A stretch of DNA of 64,000 nucleotides from contig CM036159.1 of the NCBI GenBank assembly GCA_020631735.1, positions 24,219,511 through 24,283,510 on the forward strand. The letters are read 5' to 3'. Positions 11,997 through 24,100 of the stretch are shown piece after piece. The position numbers and the translations under genes are program-made. The stretch comes from Saccharum officinarum. Taxonomy: Eukaryota > Streptophyta > Magnoliopsida > Poales > Poaceae. The stretch's first letter is position 1, and each line of letters opens with the position of its first letter. Under the pieces are notes generated by a model, which was given only the letters and a program-made list of their open reading frames with translations, was not told the origin of the DNA and did not search any database.

Positions 11997-12762
11997 CTGT
12001 AGCAAAATTTTATTACCGTGGTGAGAATAGATTTTTAAGTTGCATTTTTATCGAAATGAGATAATCAACTTATAAGGAGGAACAATGCCATGAATGAAAT
12101 GCACAACATGATACATGCATGTTCCGTACGTCCTCACAAACTTAGAAAACTAATAACTACTAACGGAATAAACGGTGGCATACCAACGATCTCTTGTAAC
12201 GTAACTAATACGTACTACTCGAAAGCGTTGTTATGTACCTGCAGAAAGTCACTTCAGCCTAAACCTCACAGTATAAAAATATGCAAGAAAGTAGTAAAGT
12301 AAGTTACTCGCTCTACACGCATCCCCAGATACGAGTATAACGGTAACAACTACCCGAATCATCGTCCTATTGACGGCATCGTCACCGCATGACGGAAGTC
12401 CCACCAATTTGAATATCCTCATACGAACATGCGCATGGCACGTAAGTATTTCAGTATCACATAAGCACTCCCCTAGATCAGCAGTGTATCCGACCATGCT
12501 CTCACAACTCTCACTTACCAAGGCGTAGAGGGAATTGATCCATATATTACCACTCAATTGAATGGCACTCATACAATAGCACGTCGTATGAGTGACAAAA
12601 TTTAAAATATGATGTAAACCCCCAGTTAGTACTTAATTAAGCCACCTAGAGTCCTTATTGGGCATAAAGGATATGACCACTGGCACACTCTTAAATTTAA
12701 AAGCTTAGTTGAAAACATAGTTTTGTTTTTAAATATATGTGAACAGTAACATGCTAAACCAT
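11997..12762. other. Leader of element B, no gene seen
   Basis: AT-rich stretch between the primer site and the ORF0-like frame of element B. Only short uninformative ORFs are present. It corresponds to the spacer of about 190 bp between primer site and ORF0 in G1, but is longer. Confidence 0.5.
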
Positions 12763-12774
12763 GCTCCGATACCA
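12763..12774 (-). other. Primer binding site of element B
   Basis: Minus strand reads TGGTATCGGAGC, one base off the Met-tRNA complement TGGTATCAGAGC, and lies two bases from the LTR boundary at 12777. It fixes the orientation of element B and identifies the adjoining LTR as its 5' LTR. Confidence 0.85.
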
Positions 12775-12776
12775 GC

Positions 12777-13697
12777 TATAACGGATCAACGTAATTATAC
12801 GAGATTAAGTAAGAAAATCTTCCACCGAGGCGGTTAATTTATCAAACTTAAACTCGTATAACCCGAGATTCCGTGAAATCACGAGGGATTTTAAACCAAC
12901 CAACATACAACCAAGATCGTACTGATTTAGCAGCCACAGTTCACATGATACATATAGTTCATAATAAAGTGGAGTACATCGGAGTTCGGAATAAAAGTTA
13001 TTACAACATAGTTCAAAATAACATAGCGGAAGCAAGTAGTTTTACACACACGCTTAGTTCAAATACAGTGCCAGTAAATAGTCATGGTCCACAAAAGCAT
13101 TAGATAAGACGAACAGAGTGACCCTTGCCCCAGGTCCTAGTTGTCGCCATCGCCGGATACAGACAGTTGGAGCAGTACCATAGTACATCTGACCATCTAC
13201 AACAACAATGGGAACAACGTCCTGAGTACGAGAATATACTCAGCTAGACTTACCCGTCATAAACCAGAAATAAAGGACACCAAGGATCATGCAAGGCTTT
13301 ATAGATTGGACTAGCTTGACTCATTTGCGAAAAGCATAAGTTGTTATGAAAAACTATACCAGTACTTTTTGCATCATTTTAGTATAACCTATTTAAGCTA
13401 GGTAAGCACCTATTGCTAAAACAATCACTTGATTCATCATTAACAATCTAGATTACCATATCAGGTTTAGCATTTCCAATATTATTCACTTAACCATCAG
13501 TGTTCCATTAATGTTACTACGATGCCATAGTCCGAGTCAAGTGCTCACTAACCGAGAGCGACGGCGATTCGAATCGAATTCCTATCCAGCTAGAGATTTA
13601 TTCCTCACACAAACCCTGCTTTCCTCCGTCAGGGTCGCGTAGATCACTAATGACACTTTCCAAGAAGTCGCGGGATAACAATCATGATCGCACTACC
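12777..13697 (-). repeat. LTR B, 3' part
   Basis: Reverse complement of the end of LTR A (28494-29416). The LTR end here reads TA where LTR A has CA, a terminal mutation. The last five bases, CTACC (13693-13697), are the left copy of the target duplication made by LTR A. Confidence 0.9.
13137..13196 (-). CDS. LTR B terminal exon of putative acidic mini-gene (decayed)
   Basis: Counterpart of 28994-29055 in LTR A. It follows a GTAG acceptor and starts ATGGTCAGATG. It lacks one G in each of two G runs, so the short Tyr/Cys-containing tail is shifted. The changes may be real decay or base-call error. Confidence 0.3.
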   Translation of the reverse strand: MVRCTMVLLQLSVSGDGDN

Positions 13698-16085
13698 TAT
13701 AACACCCTGGGTGTTAAGAATGCATTAGCATCCAAAGCATTAGTCATAATCATCTCATACATGGTTATCATCGCATGCAATACAGACCCTTTTAAATTTA
13801 AAGTTGAAAAACAACTACTTAAAACCATAATTCTGCATTTAAGTGCTAAAGAGTGGTGAAACTTTGTGTAGCTACAATTTTAGATAATCTAGAATAAATA
13901 AACATGATTTTTGGAGCAATTCTTGAATTCAAGTTTTTCTCAAATTTTGTTTTAAAAATATTCTAAACAAATAGATTTTTGATTAACCACTTAGCTTTAA
14001 ATCCTAAATTCAAAATCTGTTGAGAATTTTAAAAAGTGCCCTACATGAAAGTTGTAGAGAATAAAATTTTGAACAACTTTTATTTTAGGCAAAAGTTCTG
14101 AAAACCTCTTTTTCATTTTCAAATTCAATTTTGAAACAAATAAGGAAAATCTAGAAATATTTTTGTAAAAGAAAAATCAGCTTTCGCTTTAGCGGGCCGC
14201 GGCCTCCCTTTCGGCCCGCGAATGGATGCCGGCCGGTCCGCTCGCCCCCCTTCTCCCGCGCGTCCACGCCCGCGTCGTCTTCCTCCTGCCCGCGCGCGCT
14301 CCCGCACGTGACGTCGTGGCGCAGCGGCAGCACTCGGCCGCCGCGTGGCCGAGCGACGACAACGCCGCGCGACACGCGCCCTGGTGGCCCCCGCATCCCC
14401 CGCGCCCACTTACCCCCTCCGCGCTGCCTTCATTTCCCTCCCATTTTCGCTTCTCCGAGCGCCAGCCACAGCCGCAGCGGAGCCACGGCCGCACGCCATT
14501 GCCGCCGCCCTTCAAGCTCCCCCACCGCCGCGCCTCGCTGGGTTGCGTCTCGCCGGAGCCTCCACCCTCCTTTGCTCATCCTCGACGTGCCCTTATTGTG
14601 CCAAATCCGCAGGTGAGGAGGCCGAATTTAGCCATCTTCTCCCCCGCCGGTGAGCCCGCCGCCGCGGCTCTCGTCGGTCCCACCTTCCCGCCGTCTCAGT
14701 TCCCTCCTCCCCATGCGCACCATGGTCGCCTCTGCTCGCTAGAGCTCGTGCGCCCGTCCGTGACCTCCGCCATGGACTGCTCCGGCCTAGCGCCGGCGAG
14801 CCGCGCCACCGCCTCCGCCATGGCCGTTGTAGCCCGTGCTCCGCTCTTCCTCTCGCCCCGATAATCACATCGTTGGGTTCGCGCGATTGCGGTGAGTCGC
14901 CTGGTACTGACCTCGTCGCCGGCGACCTCACCGACGGCGAGTTTTCCCCGGTCAGCGCCTTCCTCTGCTCGGCTCCGGCTGACCGGTGGGGTCAGCTGAC
15001 CCGTGGGACCCATCTGTCTGTCTCTCGGTGGGAGTTGGGGGTGAAACCGCGGTGTGCGCGTAGCGTTGAAGGCCGGTTAAATTTTCGGTTTTAAAGAAAT
15101 TGATTTTCCAGAAAATTTGAAAAGGCTTCTAAAAATCATATCTCAAGATTTATAGCTCCAAAAATGATGAAACAAATTTTGAAATGTTCCTCTTGAATAG
15201 ATCTACAGTTTAAAAATAGCTCATGTTAATTTTGTGACACTTTGCTGTGCAAATTTATTTAATTGCTATAAATGCTGATATCTTAGAAAATATGTAGTAA
15301 ATAAAATAATGAAGGGAAAAATATGATTCTTGTTGCTTTAATCTTTATTAGTGATGTACTTTCTAGGAAAAATATTAGTGAAGCATGTTCTGTGAGAAAT
15401 TTTTGAGGTGTAGTTCAAATGCTTTTAATTGATAATCTTTGTTATTTTTAGTAGAGAGCTAAATTTATATAGAACATACATGTGATAATTTTTGTAGTAT
15501 GTTAGTTTACTGTTAGTAACATAGGAAAAATGTGAAATCTGTTGTTTGATACTTTTTCTAGTACAAAATAATTTCAATGTCATATTTAGGCTATACCTTG
15601 TTTATTTTGTACAGATAGTTTTACTTATTCAATTCTCATGAAAATTTAGTAGTAGGTTAGTTAGGGTAAGAGAAATCTACTGTAATTTTTGTAGATTTTT
15701 ATCTACACCAGAAATAGGTGTTGGTGTGTAACCCTAGTTAAATAGGGAATAAAATATTATTCTTTATGAGAAATTAAGAGAAATAAAATATGTTTGTTGT
15801 ATCTTTGAATCATCATTATGCCTTGCTGATGTTATGGATGAGTTAGGTTGGTAAGCTTTGGTAGCTTAGGTTCACTTGTATGTGTAGATGATAGGCTAAC
15901 TAATAGAAGGATAAGGTGCATGTTTTAGGGTACATGTTCTTGGATGACGTTGACTACCTTGTAGAAGGAATAGTTATATTCAAACTGCTCATTCCATGTG
16001 CTCATCTGCATCTCATGTCATCAAAGCACTCCACCACAATCCGACACATCATTCGCATGTTTGCTTATGCACTTGCATCATACAG

Positions 16086-16235
16086 GATCGCAGGAAGAGT
16101 CGCAGGTAGCAGTACAGGAGAAGCAGGCTTGGATAGATCAGCAGGAGCCCCAGGCACAGGAGGTGCCCGAGGAGGAAGAGTCAGGCGAGGAGCTACCAGA
16201 GTGCGTCGACCACCATCCTAGCTCGTTCGAAAAAG
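16086..16235 (+). CDS. LTR A acidic exon (putative spliced LTR gene)
   Basis: A 150-nt stretch lies between a strong acceptor (CATACAG/G) and a strong donor (AAAAG/GTAAGC). Its open frame is rich in Gln and Glu, with motifs QEVPEEEESGEELPEC and VDHHPSSFEK. The frame ends with one base left over (phase 1), which joins in phase to the terminal exon at 28994. LTR B carries the same exon with a 42-nt (14-codon) in-frame gap, and the diverged copy at 1-117 keeps the acidic frame. The start exon is not identified; a donor-like site near 14612 in LTR A and one near 31555 in LTR B may mark it. Splicing and translation are inferred only. Confidence 0.42.
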
Positions 16236-16733
16236 GTAAGCCCCGGAGCATTTTAAGTCTCATATTTTATAAAAGTTGTTCCTTACTACATGAACTATAG
16301 TTGTATATATATATACTGGCATTAAGTTATAGGAGTTGCGTGAAACCGTTGTTGCATTATTACTTGGCCACCGGATTATCTTTCACCCCGTTAGGTCAGG
16401 ATCGAGTAAATTGCTTAGCCATGCTTAGACCGGTAGAAGTCGGGTGATTTCCTATCACCTGCGAGTTATAGGTGGATACCGGGTTATGGTTAGCTGTAAT
16501 TGTGATCATAAAAAGTAACCAAGTGTTGATGGATAAATGAAGACAGGGTGAGTCTTATAGGGTTTTGGACTATAGTGATTCTGTCTGTGTCGATTAAGGA
16601 CCGATCGCTGCTCGTCCTCTTGTCATGTTGAACGCATGCCTCACATTTAGCTGGCCGAATAAAGTACCTTTCGACCGTGAAGCTAGTGACACTTTTCGAG
16701 CCAGGATAAACTCGGGTTGGCAGACTGGTGTTG

Positions 16734-16738
16734 AAGTG
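16734..16738 (+). repeat. G1-2 target site duplication, left
   Basis: AAGTG, repeated exactly at 28427-28431. The 5-bp length is as expected for a gypsy integrase. Confidence 0.97.
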
Positions 16739-17223
16739 TGTAACACCCAAATTTTAGAAGTAACAAATTTTAAATAATTTAGAGAAAGTGAATTAAAATT
16801 TTGAAAACTATTTGGTAATGCATTCATGTTGTTGCATTTATTTTATTTTGTGGTGTGGATATATTTGTTTTATTTGATTTGGTTTAGAAAATTTTGATTT
16901 GAAAATATGTTTGGAAAATTAGAAAAGAAAAGAAACAAAAGAAAAAAAAAGAAAACTACTCACCTCCTTACCTTCTCGGCCCGAAGGCCGCGCCTGCCCG
17001 CGTGGGCCGCCCAGCGCCGCAGCGGCCCAGCAGCCGAGCCCAATAACCAGCCGAGCCCGCCCAGCCGCGCCTTCTCTCCTTGCTTCGCTGACAGGTGGGG
17101 CCCTGATGTCGGTCTCGTCTCCTTCCTTCCATCGTAACCGAGCCGGTCACAACCCCATCGACGAACGGCAACCGAATCCGCGTATCCAGGGAGTTCCTTT
17201 CCAAATTGATCACGTCAATACCC

Positions 17224-17230
17224 TATATAA
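17224..17230 (+). promoter_or_regulatory. TATA box of the G1-2 5' LTR
   Basis: TATATAA followed by GCTAGAACC in a GC-richer setting. It is repeated at 26098-26104 in the 3' LTR. Likely start of the genomic transcript about 30 bp downstream. Confidence 0.65.
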
Positions 17231-18249
17231 GCTAGAACCGCACCCACCATACCCTTTTTATTCGGATTTTGTGTTGTAGTTGCCCTAGCCGCGCCTTGGA
17301 ACCCTAGAAGCCGCGGTGGAGGCGAATTTGTCGGCCACTTCGTGTTCTAGCCATTGTAAGTTGTTCTATTAGCTTTAGCTCGTTGTTGTGACTCAATTTG
17401 TACTATCAATTTTGAAGATAATGTCGTGTTGCGTTTTTACCGTGTGAAGGAGCTAAGCCGCCCGCCTTTTGGAGCCGCCCGTCGTTTTCGTGCCGCGATT
17501 GATTGTCTTGGAGCCCTAGGTGAGATCGCAATGAGCTTTTCGTTCGATTGGTACCACCCGCGCATCTTTTGGTGAAGTGTAGGGCAGGTTTGGCATGTCC
17601 GGCGAGCTGCCGGCCATGGCGCCGCTGTGGTGTTGGGGCGGGGCGGCGGAAGCGCCGCCGGTCTCCTCTGGAAGAGATGCGAGCCGTCCGTTCGCTGATC
17701 AACGGTTAAGATTAGAAGATACCCCTTCGCGGGGTAGATTTATTAAAGAGCCCCTGGATTTCTTCATAATAGAACCCGCAGTCCTTAGCGCAATATCCTG
17801 AATCCGTTTTAGTGTTTTGAAAGCGTATTTTCTCCCGGATAAGTCAAAAATACGTTTTCAGGTATTTACAGTTTTGCCACTAGAATTGTTTTGGTCATAA
17901 AATCTTCGTTTTAACTCCGATTTGATCCATTCCAATTGCGTTAGGTTCGTATTTGCGAGCTCTACATGTTAGTGTAGTTGTACAGTTAGTTTTGATAATT
18001 TATTTTTCGAGGTTATAATTAAGTATTTATTTATCAATAGGAAATCTTAGAAAATTCATAACTTATACGTTTTAACTCCGAATTTGGTGATCTTTGCGTC
18101 TGTGTGATCGTAGAAACGTGTAGAAGAGTTTTATAAACTTTTATTACTGTTTTGCTACTGTTGGTGTACTGTTCTAATTATATCTCTTTGTTTGCTTCGT
18201 GTATGTTTGATTGGATGCATGTGTGTTGTTGATTGATGATCGAATATAG

Positions 18250-18327
18250 AAGGTGAGCAGTATCTGGACGATTCGGAGTATTACTTTGAGCCAAGTCAGC
18301 AGTATCACTTGGAGAGCTTTGATCAAG
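18250..18327 (+). CDS. G1 LTR acidic exon X (putative)
   Basis: A 78-nt open stretch after an AG acceptor-like site (GAATATAG). It encodes a very acidic, Tyr-rich peptide (EGEQYLDDSEYYFEPSQQ) and ends GATCAAG before GCAAGT, the consensus of a GC-type donor. It is followed 959 bp later by exon Y in matching phase. It is identical in frame in the 3' LTR (27124-27201) and in G1-1, where one difference (TAT CTG to TAT TTG) is synonymous. The first exon is not identified. It could instead be an untranslated leader feature. Confidence 0.38.
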
Positions 18328-19286
18328 GCAAGTATAACACAGGACTATCCTTGTTACCTATACATCAAATCGTCATACATATGCATGTGCTTACCTTGAC
18401 AACTTTAGAGATTGTAACTTAGTGATTGTTATCTTGATTCCTTGTCAACCTTGGGAATGCATATGGGTAGCTACTGCTAGTGCTTAAACTAAGAACAATG
18501 ATCTTGTAATTTGATTAATGGATTAAGCAATCAACTATTAAGATGATTTTATTATTGTTGAAAGGGGGCTAGAGCATGTGTATTATTTTGATGCTCTGGT
18601 TTCTCTCCATAAGGACTTATCTGTAAGTGATAACCGGGATATACAGTACAGCTGTGAGGGCTATATGGCTCTGGCTTTAGTTGTTCAAGAGACCTTTTCT
18701 AGCTTGTTAGAGGTTACCTTAAATGGCGTAAGAATGGCTTGCCATGTTGGGTGTAGTGCGAGCCCCTGGCCTAGTGTGTATAGGCTGCGGTTGTTGTGCC
18801 ACAGGGAAGGGGGGTTCTACATCTGCCTGCCGAGTGAATCTAATGGCCCTAACTTGTTAGACGAACTTTTGAGTGGCTTTATATGGTTCTCGGGTGTTTG
18901 GGCTTGATCTCCCCACTCATTTGGAAATCATGACTTACAGTGAAAGTGTACACCTCTGCACAGAGTTAAAAACTGGTATACTAGCCGTGCTCACGGATAC
19001 GAGCGGCCTTGGGATTCTTATGGAATAGTTGATCATAACTATTATATCATGCTTAATTATTGTTGATTATTATTATGCTCATGTTAATGCTATTCATTAT
19101 CCTTATTACAATTGATCATTGGTTCTTTAATGGGAAGTGGTTTATCTTGATGCTACTCAATTGCTAATATATGATTAAAAAGCTAAACGCAGTTAAACAG
19201 TGTCTAGCCTTTTTGAGCCTCATGAACCCTGTGTTATATTTGTGGAGTTTGACATGAACTCACTCTTGCTATTTCCACCATAACAG

Positions 19287-19324
19287 ATGAAGATAATGAG
19301 GAAGATTATCGGAATGAGTACTAG
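19287..19324 (+). CDS. G1 LTR acidic terminal exon Y (putative)
   Basis: After a good acceptor (CCACCATAACAG) the sequence reads AT GAA GAT AAT ..., giving DEDNEEDYRNEY and TAG when joined to exon X in phase 1. The same phase and the same AAG/AT junction occur in the unrelated-looking G2 LTR. The 3' LTR copy is at 28162-28199. One G1-1 LTR (near 9520) lacks a base here. Confidence 0.38.
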
Positions 19325-19554
19325 TCTTGATGTCAACCAGTCAACCGTGTCCCTGTGTGGAGTTTCCGCTGAAGAATTATTATTAGTTATTATTATCTAT
19401 CGTTCAAGACTATGTCTTAAATACTTATTCGTTATGTAATAAGCACTGTGATGATACTTTGTAGTTTGTCAACTTATGTGTGCGACTGGTTCCTGGGGCG
19501 CACATGAGTCTTTTATACATCCTATTTTTGTCCTTAAAAATGGGTGTGACAGAT

Positions 19555-19566
19555 TGGTATCAGAGC
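19555..19566 (+). other. Primer binding site of G1-2
   Basis: TGGTATCAGAGC, complementary to the 3' end of initiator Met-tRNA, three bases after the LTR end at 19551. Confidence 0.95.
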
Positions 19567-19740
19567 CGTGTTGACTGTAGGACGCAAGCCTAGTTAGAAT
19601 GGTCGTTAATAGCATCCATACTCCATTTAATTCATGCTTCCTCTTTTCACCTTGTTAATTACTAAAGTTTTATGCTTCCTCTACTTTATTCCATTGCGAA
19701 AATACATTGATTCTATCTAATCTATGTCTAAATTTTATAG

Positions 19741-20445
19741 ATGCCTCCTCATCCCCGTTTGTCAGCTGCACAGTACGTTGCCCGTTTCAAACCTCAGGAG
19801 TTGTATGAAGATGGTGATCAAGAGCTATCTGATGCTGAATCAAGAATTGGTGATACACCAATGGAGGATGTAGTTATGGGGTGGACTACGAAGTTTCATA
19901 TCATGGTTCCTAAAGCTGATGCTTTCTTTCATGACATGTTGACAAGAACCTTGGACAACTACTACTACGACTGGGAAGCTACGTTGGAGTATCGTAGTGC
20001 AGAGTTTAGTCATCCCTGGATGGATTCCTATTGGGAAACTGAGTTATGGGTTAAGAAAAGGGATCCTACCACTAAGGAGCCTAAGGTGGAGTCAAAGTTC
20101 ATTACCAGAGTGAGCCGGGCAACTGTGGAGATAAGCATGGAGGATGTCGCTTTTAATGCATTTGTTTACTACCATGGTCTACGCTCGGACAAGACGTTAA
20201 AGGGTGCACTCCGGCATTTTCCTTGTTTCATACATGACAAGGGTATTTGGACCGTGCCGCCTGCAGATGATTCCTCCTTGACTTTACAAGCTACGGTGGG
20301 ATTAGCTCGAGAATTGGCTCTCCATGAGGTGGATTTGAAGGATGAGTTGCTGAAGGAAAAAGAACTTAAGGAGCAAGCTTATAAGGAGATTGACCAATTA
20401 AGGGCGGAGTTAGGTCGTCCCAAGATTTATGAGAAGCTTAATTAG
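19741..20445 (+). CDS. G1-2 ORF0, extra protein upstream of gag
   Basis: An intact 234-residue ORF between primer site and gag. It starts at the first ATG after a T-rich stretch (MPPHPRLSAAQYVARF). Residues about 20-45 are acidic, residues about 50-170 form a mixed globular-looking region with aromatic clusters (DNYYYDWEATLEY, HPWMDSYWETELW), and residues about 185-234 are a Lys/Glu-rich coiled coil. No transmembrane segment or catalytic motif is evident. Extra ORFs in front of gag are known from some rice gypsy elements (RIRE3/RIRE8 type, from memory). Role unknown. It is separated from gag-pol by about 700 bp, so it is probably translated from the genomic RNA first or from a spliced RNA. 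Confidence 0.8.
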   Translation: MPPHPRLSAAQYVARFKPQELYEDGDQELSDAESRIGDTPMEDVVMGWTTKFHIMVPKADAFFHDMLTRTLDNYYYDWEATLEYRSAEFSHPWMDSYWETELWVKKRDPTTKEPKVESKFITRVSRATVEISMEDVAFNAFVYYHGLRSDKTLKGALRHFPCFIHDKGIWTVPPADDSSLTLQATVGLARELALHEVDLKDELLKEKELKEQAYKEIDQLRAELGRPKIYEKLN

Positions 20446-21150
20446 GCAATAGGAAAAATCCCTATGTAATAGGAACGATAGTAGTTGCGAGTTAACTTTA
20501 AGTTTGGATTGTTTTAAGAGTCAGTTTGTGGTGTGAACAATTGTGTGATTGATGGATTGTTATTATGATAATGTGTGATTTGGATCTTTGTAATGTGTGC
20601 TGGAGTTTTGTAGACATGCCTACAAGTTCCATGGTTAAGAATATTAAGTTTGATCAAAATATATTAGTTGAATATGAGGTTAACTTAGTTCTGTCCTTTG
20701 TTGATTTTTGGATCAGTCTGGGATGTTTTAGAAATAACTTAAAATCCGTTCATGAGAAATTTAAGAAACTTTACTGGGAATAATTAGATTTCTATATCTT
20801 TCCAACCCCATAAGAATCACTTTAATATCTATTATGAGCTAAGAGATATACCTGTTTCAAGTTGGAGTTACTGCACAGTCTGGAATTCTGAAACAGTTTC
20901 GGTTAAGTTCAGTTTTTGGCCAATTTATTGACAGAATCAGAAAAAGTGTTGTGAATAAAAGTTGTAGATAATTTTGAAAGCTTTCCAACCATGTAAAGAT
21001 CATCTGAATTGGACGTCTGTAGCTCGAGATATGACAGTTTTACTGAGTTGCTGAAATTGGAGATCGCTCAGAAAAATCAGATTTTGTTTATCTATTGAAT
21101 ACATCATCTCGGATCGTACTGAATTTCAATTTCTGTGTTTTTGGAAACAG
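20446..21150 (+). other. Spacer between ORF0 and gag-pol of G1-2
   Basis: AT-rich, 705 bp, conserved in G1-1. A short ORF at 20565-20783 has no recognisable features. The end (GTTTTTGGAAACAG then ATG) looks like a splice acceptor just before the gag start, which would allow gag-pol to be expressed from a spliced RNA that skips ORF0. Confidence 0.45.
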
Positions 21151-24100
21151 ATGTCAGGCAGAGGTCGTGGCAGAGGTCGTGGAGGTGCTAACCTACCCAT
21201 TACTATGGAGGAACTCATGCAAACTCAGAACCAGATGATGCAGATGTTTATGCAGCACATGCAGAACAATCCCGCTGCAGGAGGACCACCGCCTGTGCAA
21301 GTGAGGGATAAGCGTGGGGAATTTTTAAAGGGACGCCCTCCAGTGTTTTCTCATGCTGCTGATCCTTTAGAGGCAGATGATTGGGTGAGGGCAGTGGAGA
21401 AACAGCTGAATATAGCCCAATGCAATGATATGGAGAAGGTGTTATATGCATCTGGTCAGTTACAGGGGACAGCTCAGACTTGGTGGGAGTCGTATCAAGC
21501 TGCACGCCCTGACAATGCTCCTCCTATCACTTGGAATGAGTTTGTTAGAGATTTTCGAGCTCGTCATATTCCTGAAGGTATAATTGAGCTGAAGCAGGAA
21601 GAATTCAGAAACCTTAGGATGGGACAGATGAGCGTTAGTGAATATCATGATAGATTTACCCAGTTGGCTCGCTATGCTCCTAATGAAGTGAGGGAAGATG
21701 CAGACAAACAGCGTCTTTTCTTGAAGGGAATTTATTATGATCTTCGCTTGCAGTTGAAGGGGAACAACTATGCTAGTTTTCAAGAGCTGGTAAATAAAGC
21801 TATTGTGCTTGATAATGAGCGCAGAGAGATGGACAGGAAGAGAAAGATGAAGGTACAAAGCTCAGGAAGTAACAACCGTCAGCGCACTAATTCTCAGCAT
21901 GGTTTCCATCAGAAGTTTCAAGGACCGGTTAGTCAATGGAATCGCAATCCGAATCAGAGATGGTCCCAGAATTGGCAAGGTAATCAGTCACAACAGCGTT
22001 CATCATATCCACAACGTCAACAGTATCAGCAGACTGGGCAACAGACTCCTCGCACTGGAAATTCTAATGTTACCCCCATGAAGAATAGTGCTCCCAGCAC
22101 GCCTACTAGATGCTTTGTCTGTGGTAAAGAGGGGCATATGTCTTACCATTGTCCTGAGAAGCAGAATCAGCATACTCCTCAGAGCCAGAAGAGCAACCAG
22201 AAGCAATCTGGTACTGGAAGGGTGAATCACGTGTCTTCTGATACAGCTCATGATGCCCCAGAAGTTATGATTGGTACGTTCAATGTACATTCCACTCCCG
22301 CAACTGTTCTTTTTGACTCTGGAGCATCTCATACATTCATATCCAACATTTTTGTTAAAATGCATAGTATACCCATGCTAGCTATGAAAGAATCTCTCTT
22401 AGTAAATTCACCTGGAGGTACCATGCAAACCAGTAATCGTTGTCTTCCAATTAGTATGGTATTAAGGGGGGTAGAGTTTAAGATAACTCCTATAGTGTTG
22501 AGGACATCTGGTATTGATGTGATATTGGGTATGGACTGGATGAAGCAAAATCAGGTAGAGATTCAGTGTCAGCAGAAAGTGGTAGTTGTGAATGCACCTA
22601 ATGGAGATAAAATCAATGTGGATGTAGCAGTGCAGAAGCAACCAACCGCTGTGGTGAATCAGCTTGAAAATACTATTAAGGAGAATTCAGTGATTGAGGA
22701 ATTTCCGGATGTCTTCCCTGATGAATTGCCAGGTATGCCACCTGACCGAGACATTGAATTTCTTATTGAATTACTTCCTGGAACTGCACCTATAGCCAAA
22801 CGACCATATAGGATGGGAGTAGATGAATTAGAAGAACTTAAGAAACAAATTAAAGAATTACAAGATAAAGGTTTTATTAGACCTAGTTCATCACCTTGGG
22901 GAGCACCAGTTATTTTTGTTGATAAGAAAGATGGCGGTCAGAGGATGTGTGTTGATTATAGATCATTAAATGAGGTAACTATCAAGAATAAGTATCCTTT
23001 GCCCAGGATTGATGACTTGTTTGATCAGTTGAGAGGTGCATGTGTGTTCTCTAAGATTGATTTACGTTCTGGTTATCATCAGTTGAAGATTCGTGTTTCT
23101 GATATTCCAAAGACAGCTTTTACTACAAGGTATGGATTGTATGAGTATACTGTTATGTCATTTGGATTGACCAATGCACCTGCATACTTTATGTACATGA
23201 TGAATAAGGTGTTCATGGAATATTTGGATAAGTTTGTGGTAGTGTTTATTGATGATATACTGGTATTTTCCAAGACAGAGGTAGAGCATTCTGAACATTT
23301 GAGGTTGGTATTGCAGAAACTTAGAGAGCATAAACTGTATGCGAAGCGAAGTAAATGTGAGTTTTGGTTGAGGGAAGTTTCTTTCCTTGGTCATATTGTT
23401 TCTAATGGAGGGATATCAGTGGATCCAGGTAAAGTAAATGATGTATTAAATTGGAAACCACCTATTGATGTTAGCGAGATTCGTAGTTTCTTGGGATTAG
23501 CTGGATATTACAGACGGTTCATTGAAGGGTTTTCTAAACTTGCTAAACCTATGACATCTCTGTTAGAGAAGAATGCCAAGTTTGTGTGGTCAGATAAATA
23601 TCAAGCTAGTTTTGAGGAGTTGAAAAAGAGGTTGACTACAGCGCCTGTTTTGGTTTTGCCAGATTTGAGTAAGAAGTTTTCTATTTATTGTGATGCTTCT
23701 CGTCAAGGTTTGGGATGTGTTCTTATGCAAGAAGGCAGAGTTGTGGCTTATGCATCTAGGCAGTTGAGAAAGCATGAGTTGAATTATCCTACACATGATT
23801 TGGAATTAGCAGCTGTAGTTCATGCTTTAAAGATTTGGAGACATTATTTGATTGGACATAAGAGTGATATATACACTGATCATAAGAGTTTGAAGTATAT
23901 TTTCACTCAGTCAGATCTGAATTTGAGGCAACGCAGATGGTTAGAGTTGATTAAGGATTATGATATTGAGATACACTATCATCCTGGTAAGGCTAATGTA
24001 GTAGCTGATGCTCTTAGTAGGAAAAGTTATGCCAATGAGATACGGACGTTGTCTATGACTAGTGAGTTATGTGCTGAATTTGAATATTTGAATTTGGGAA

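Larger units (their letters stand above)
13698..16738 (+). repeat. Solo LTR A, 5' part (G2 family)
   Basis: Starts TATAACACCC (LTR B has TGTAACACCC at the same place) after the duplication CTACC. It continues at 28432-29416 beyond G1-2, for a total of about 4.03 kb. CTACC occurs directly before 13698 and directly after 29416, with no internal region, so this is a solo LTR left by LTR-LTR recombination. It contains a GC-rich stretch at 14180-15060 with CT-rich tracts and a good donor (AG/GTGAGG at 14611-14618), then AT-rich intron-like sequence to the acidic exon at 16086. The long GC-rich ORFs at 14125-14931 are open on both strands and are not called as genes. Confidence 0.92.
16739..19551 (+). 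repeat. 5' LTR of G1-2
   Basis: From TGTAACACCC to GGGTGTGACA, which are 10-bp inverted termini with one mismatch. It contains poly-A-rich U3, a GC-rich segment with the TATA box at 17224, the putative acidic exons at 18250 and 19287, and short upstream ORFs at 17421 and 17530. A 68-codon ORF at 17595-17801 is open in all G1 LTRs but with a different N-terminus in G1-1; I do not call it a gene. Confidence 0.97.

Noticed and set aside
14125..14931. Long overlapping ORFs on both strands in the GC-rich part of LTR A
   Set aside because: Open in many frames at once, Arg/Ala/Pro-rich, and not conserved in frame in LTR B; expected from base composition.
17595..17801. 68-codon ORF conserved in G1 LTRs
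   Set aside because: The N-terminal half differs completely in G1-1 while the second half is identical at DNA level, so conservation is explained by LTR identity rather than coding.
18578..18907. 93-109-codon ORFs in G1 LTRs (also 1034-1315 and 27452-27781)
   Set aside because: Lie within the proposed LTR intron, no motif; LTR copies share them by identity.
19555..19572. tRNA-like sequence
   Set aside because: It is only the primer binding site complementary to Met-tRNA; no tRNA gene fold around it. Same for 9251, 12763 and 61642.
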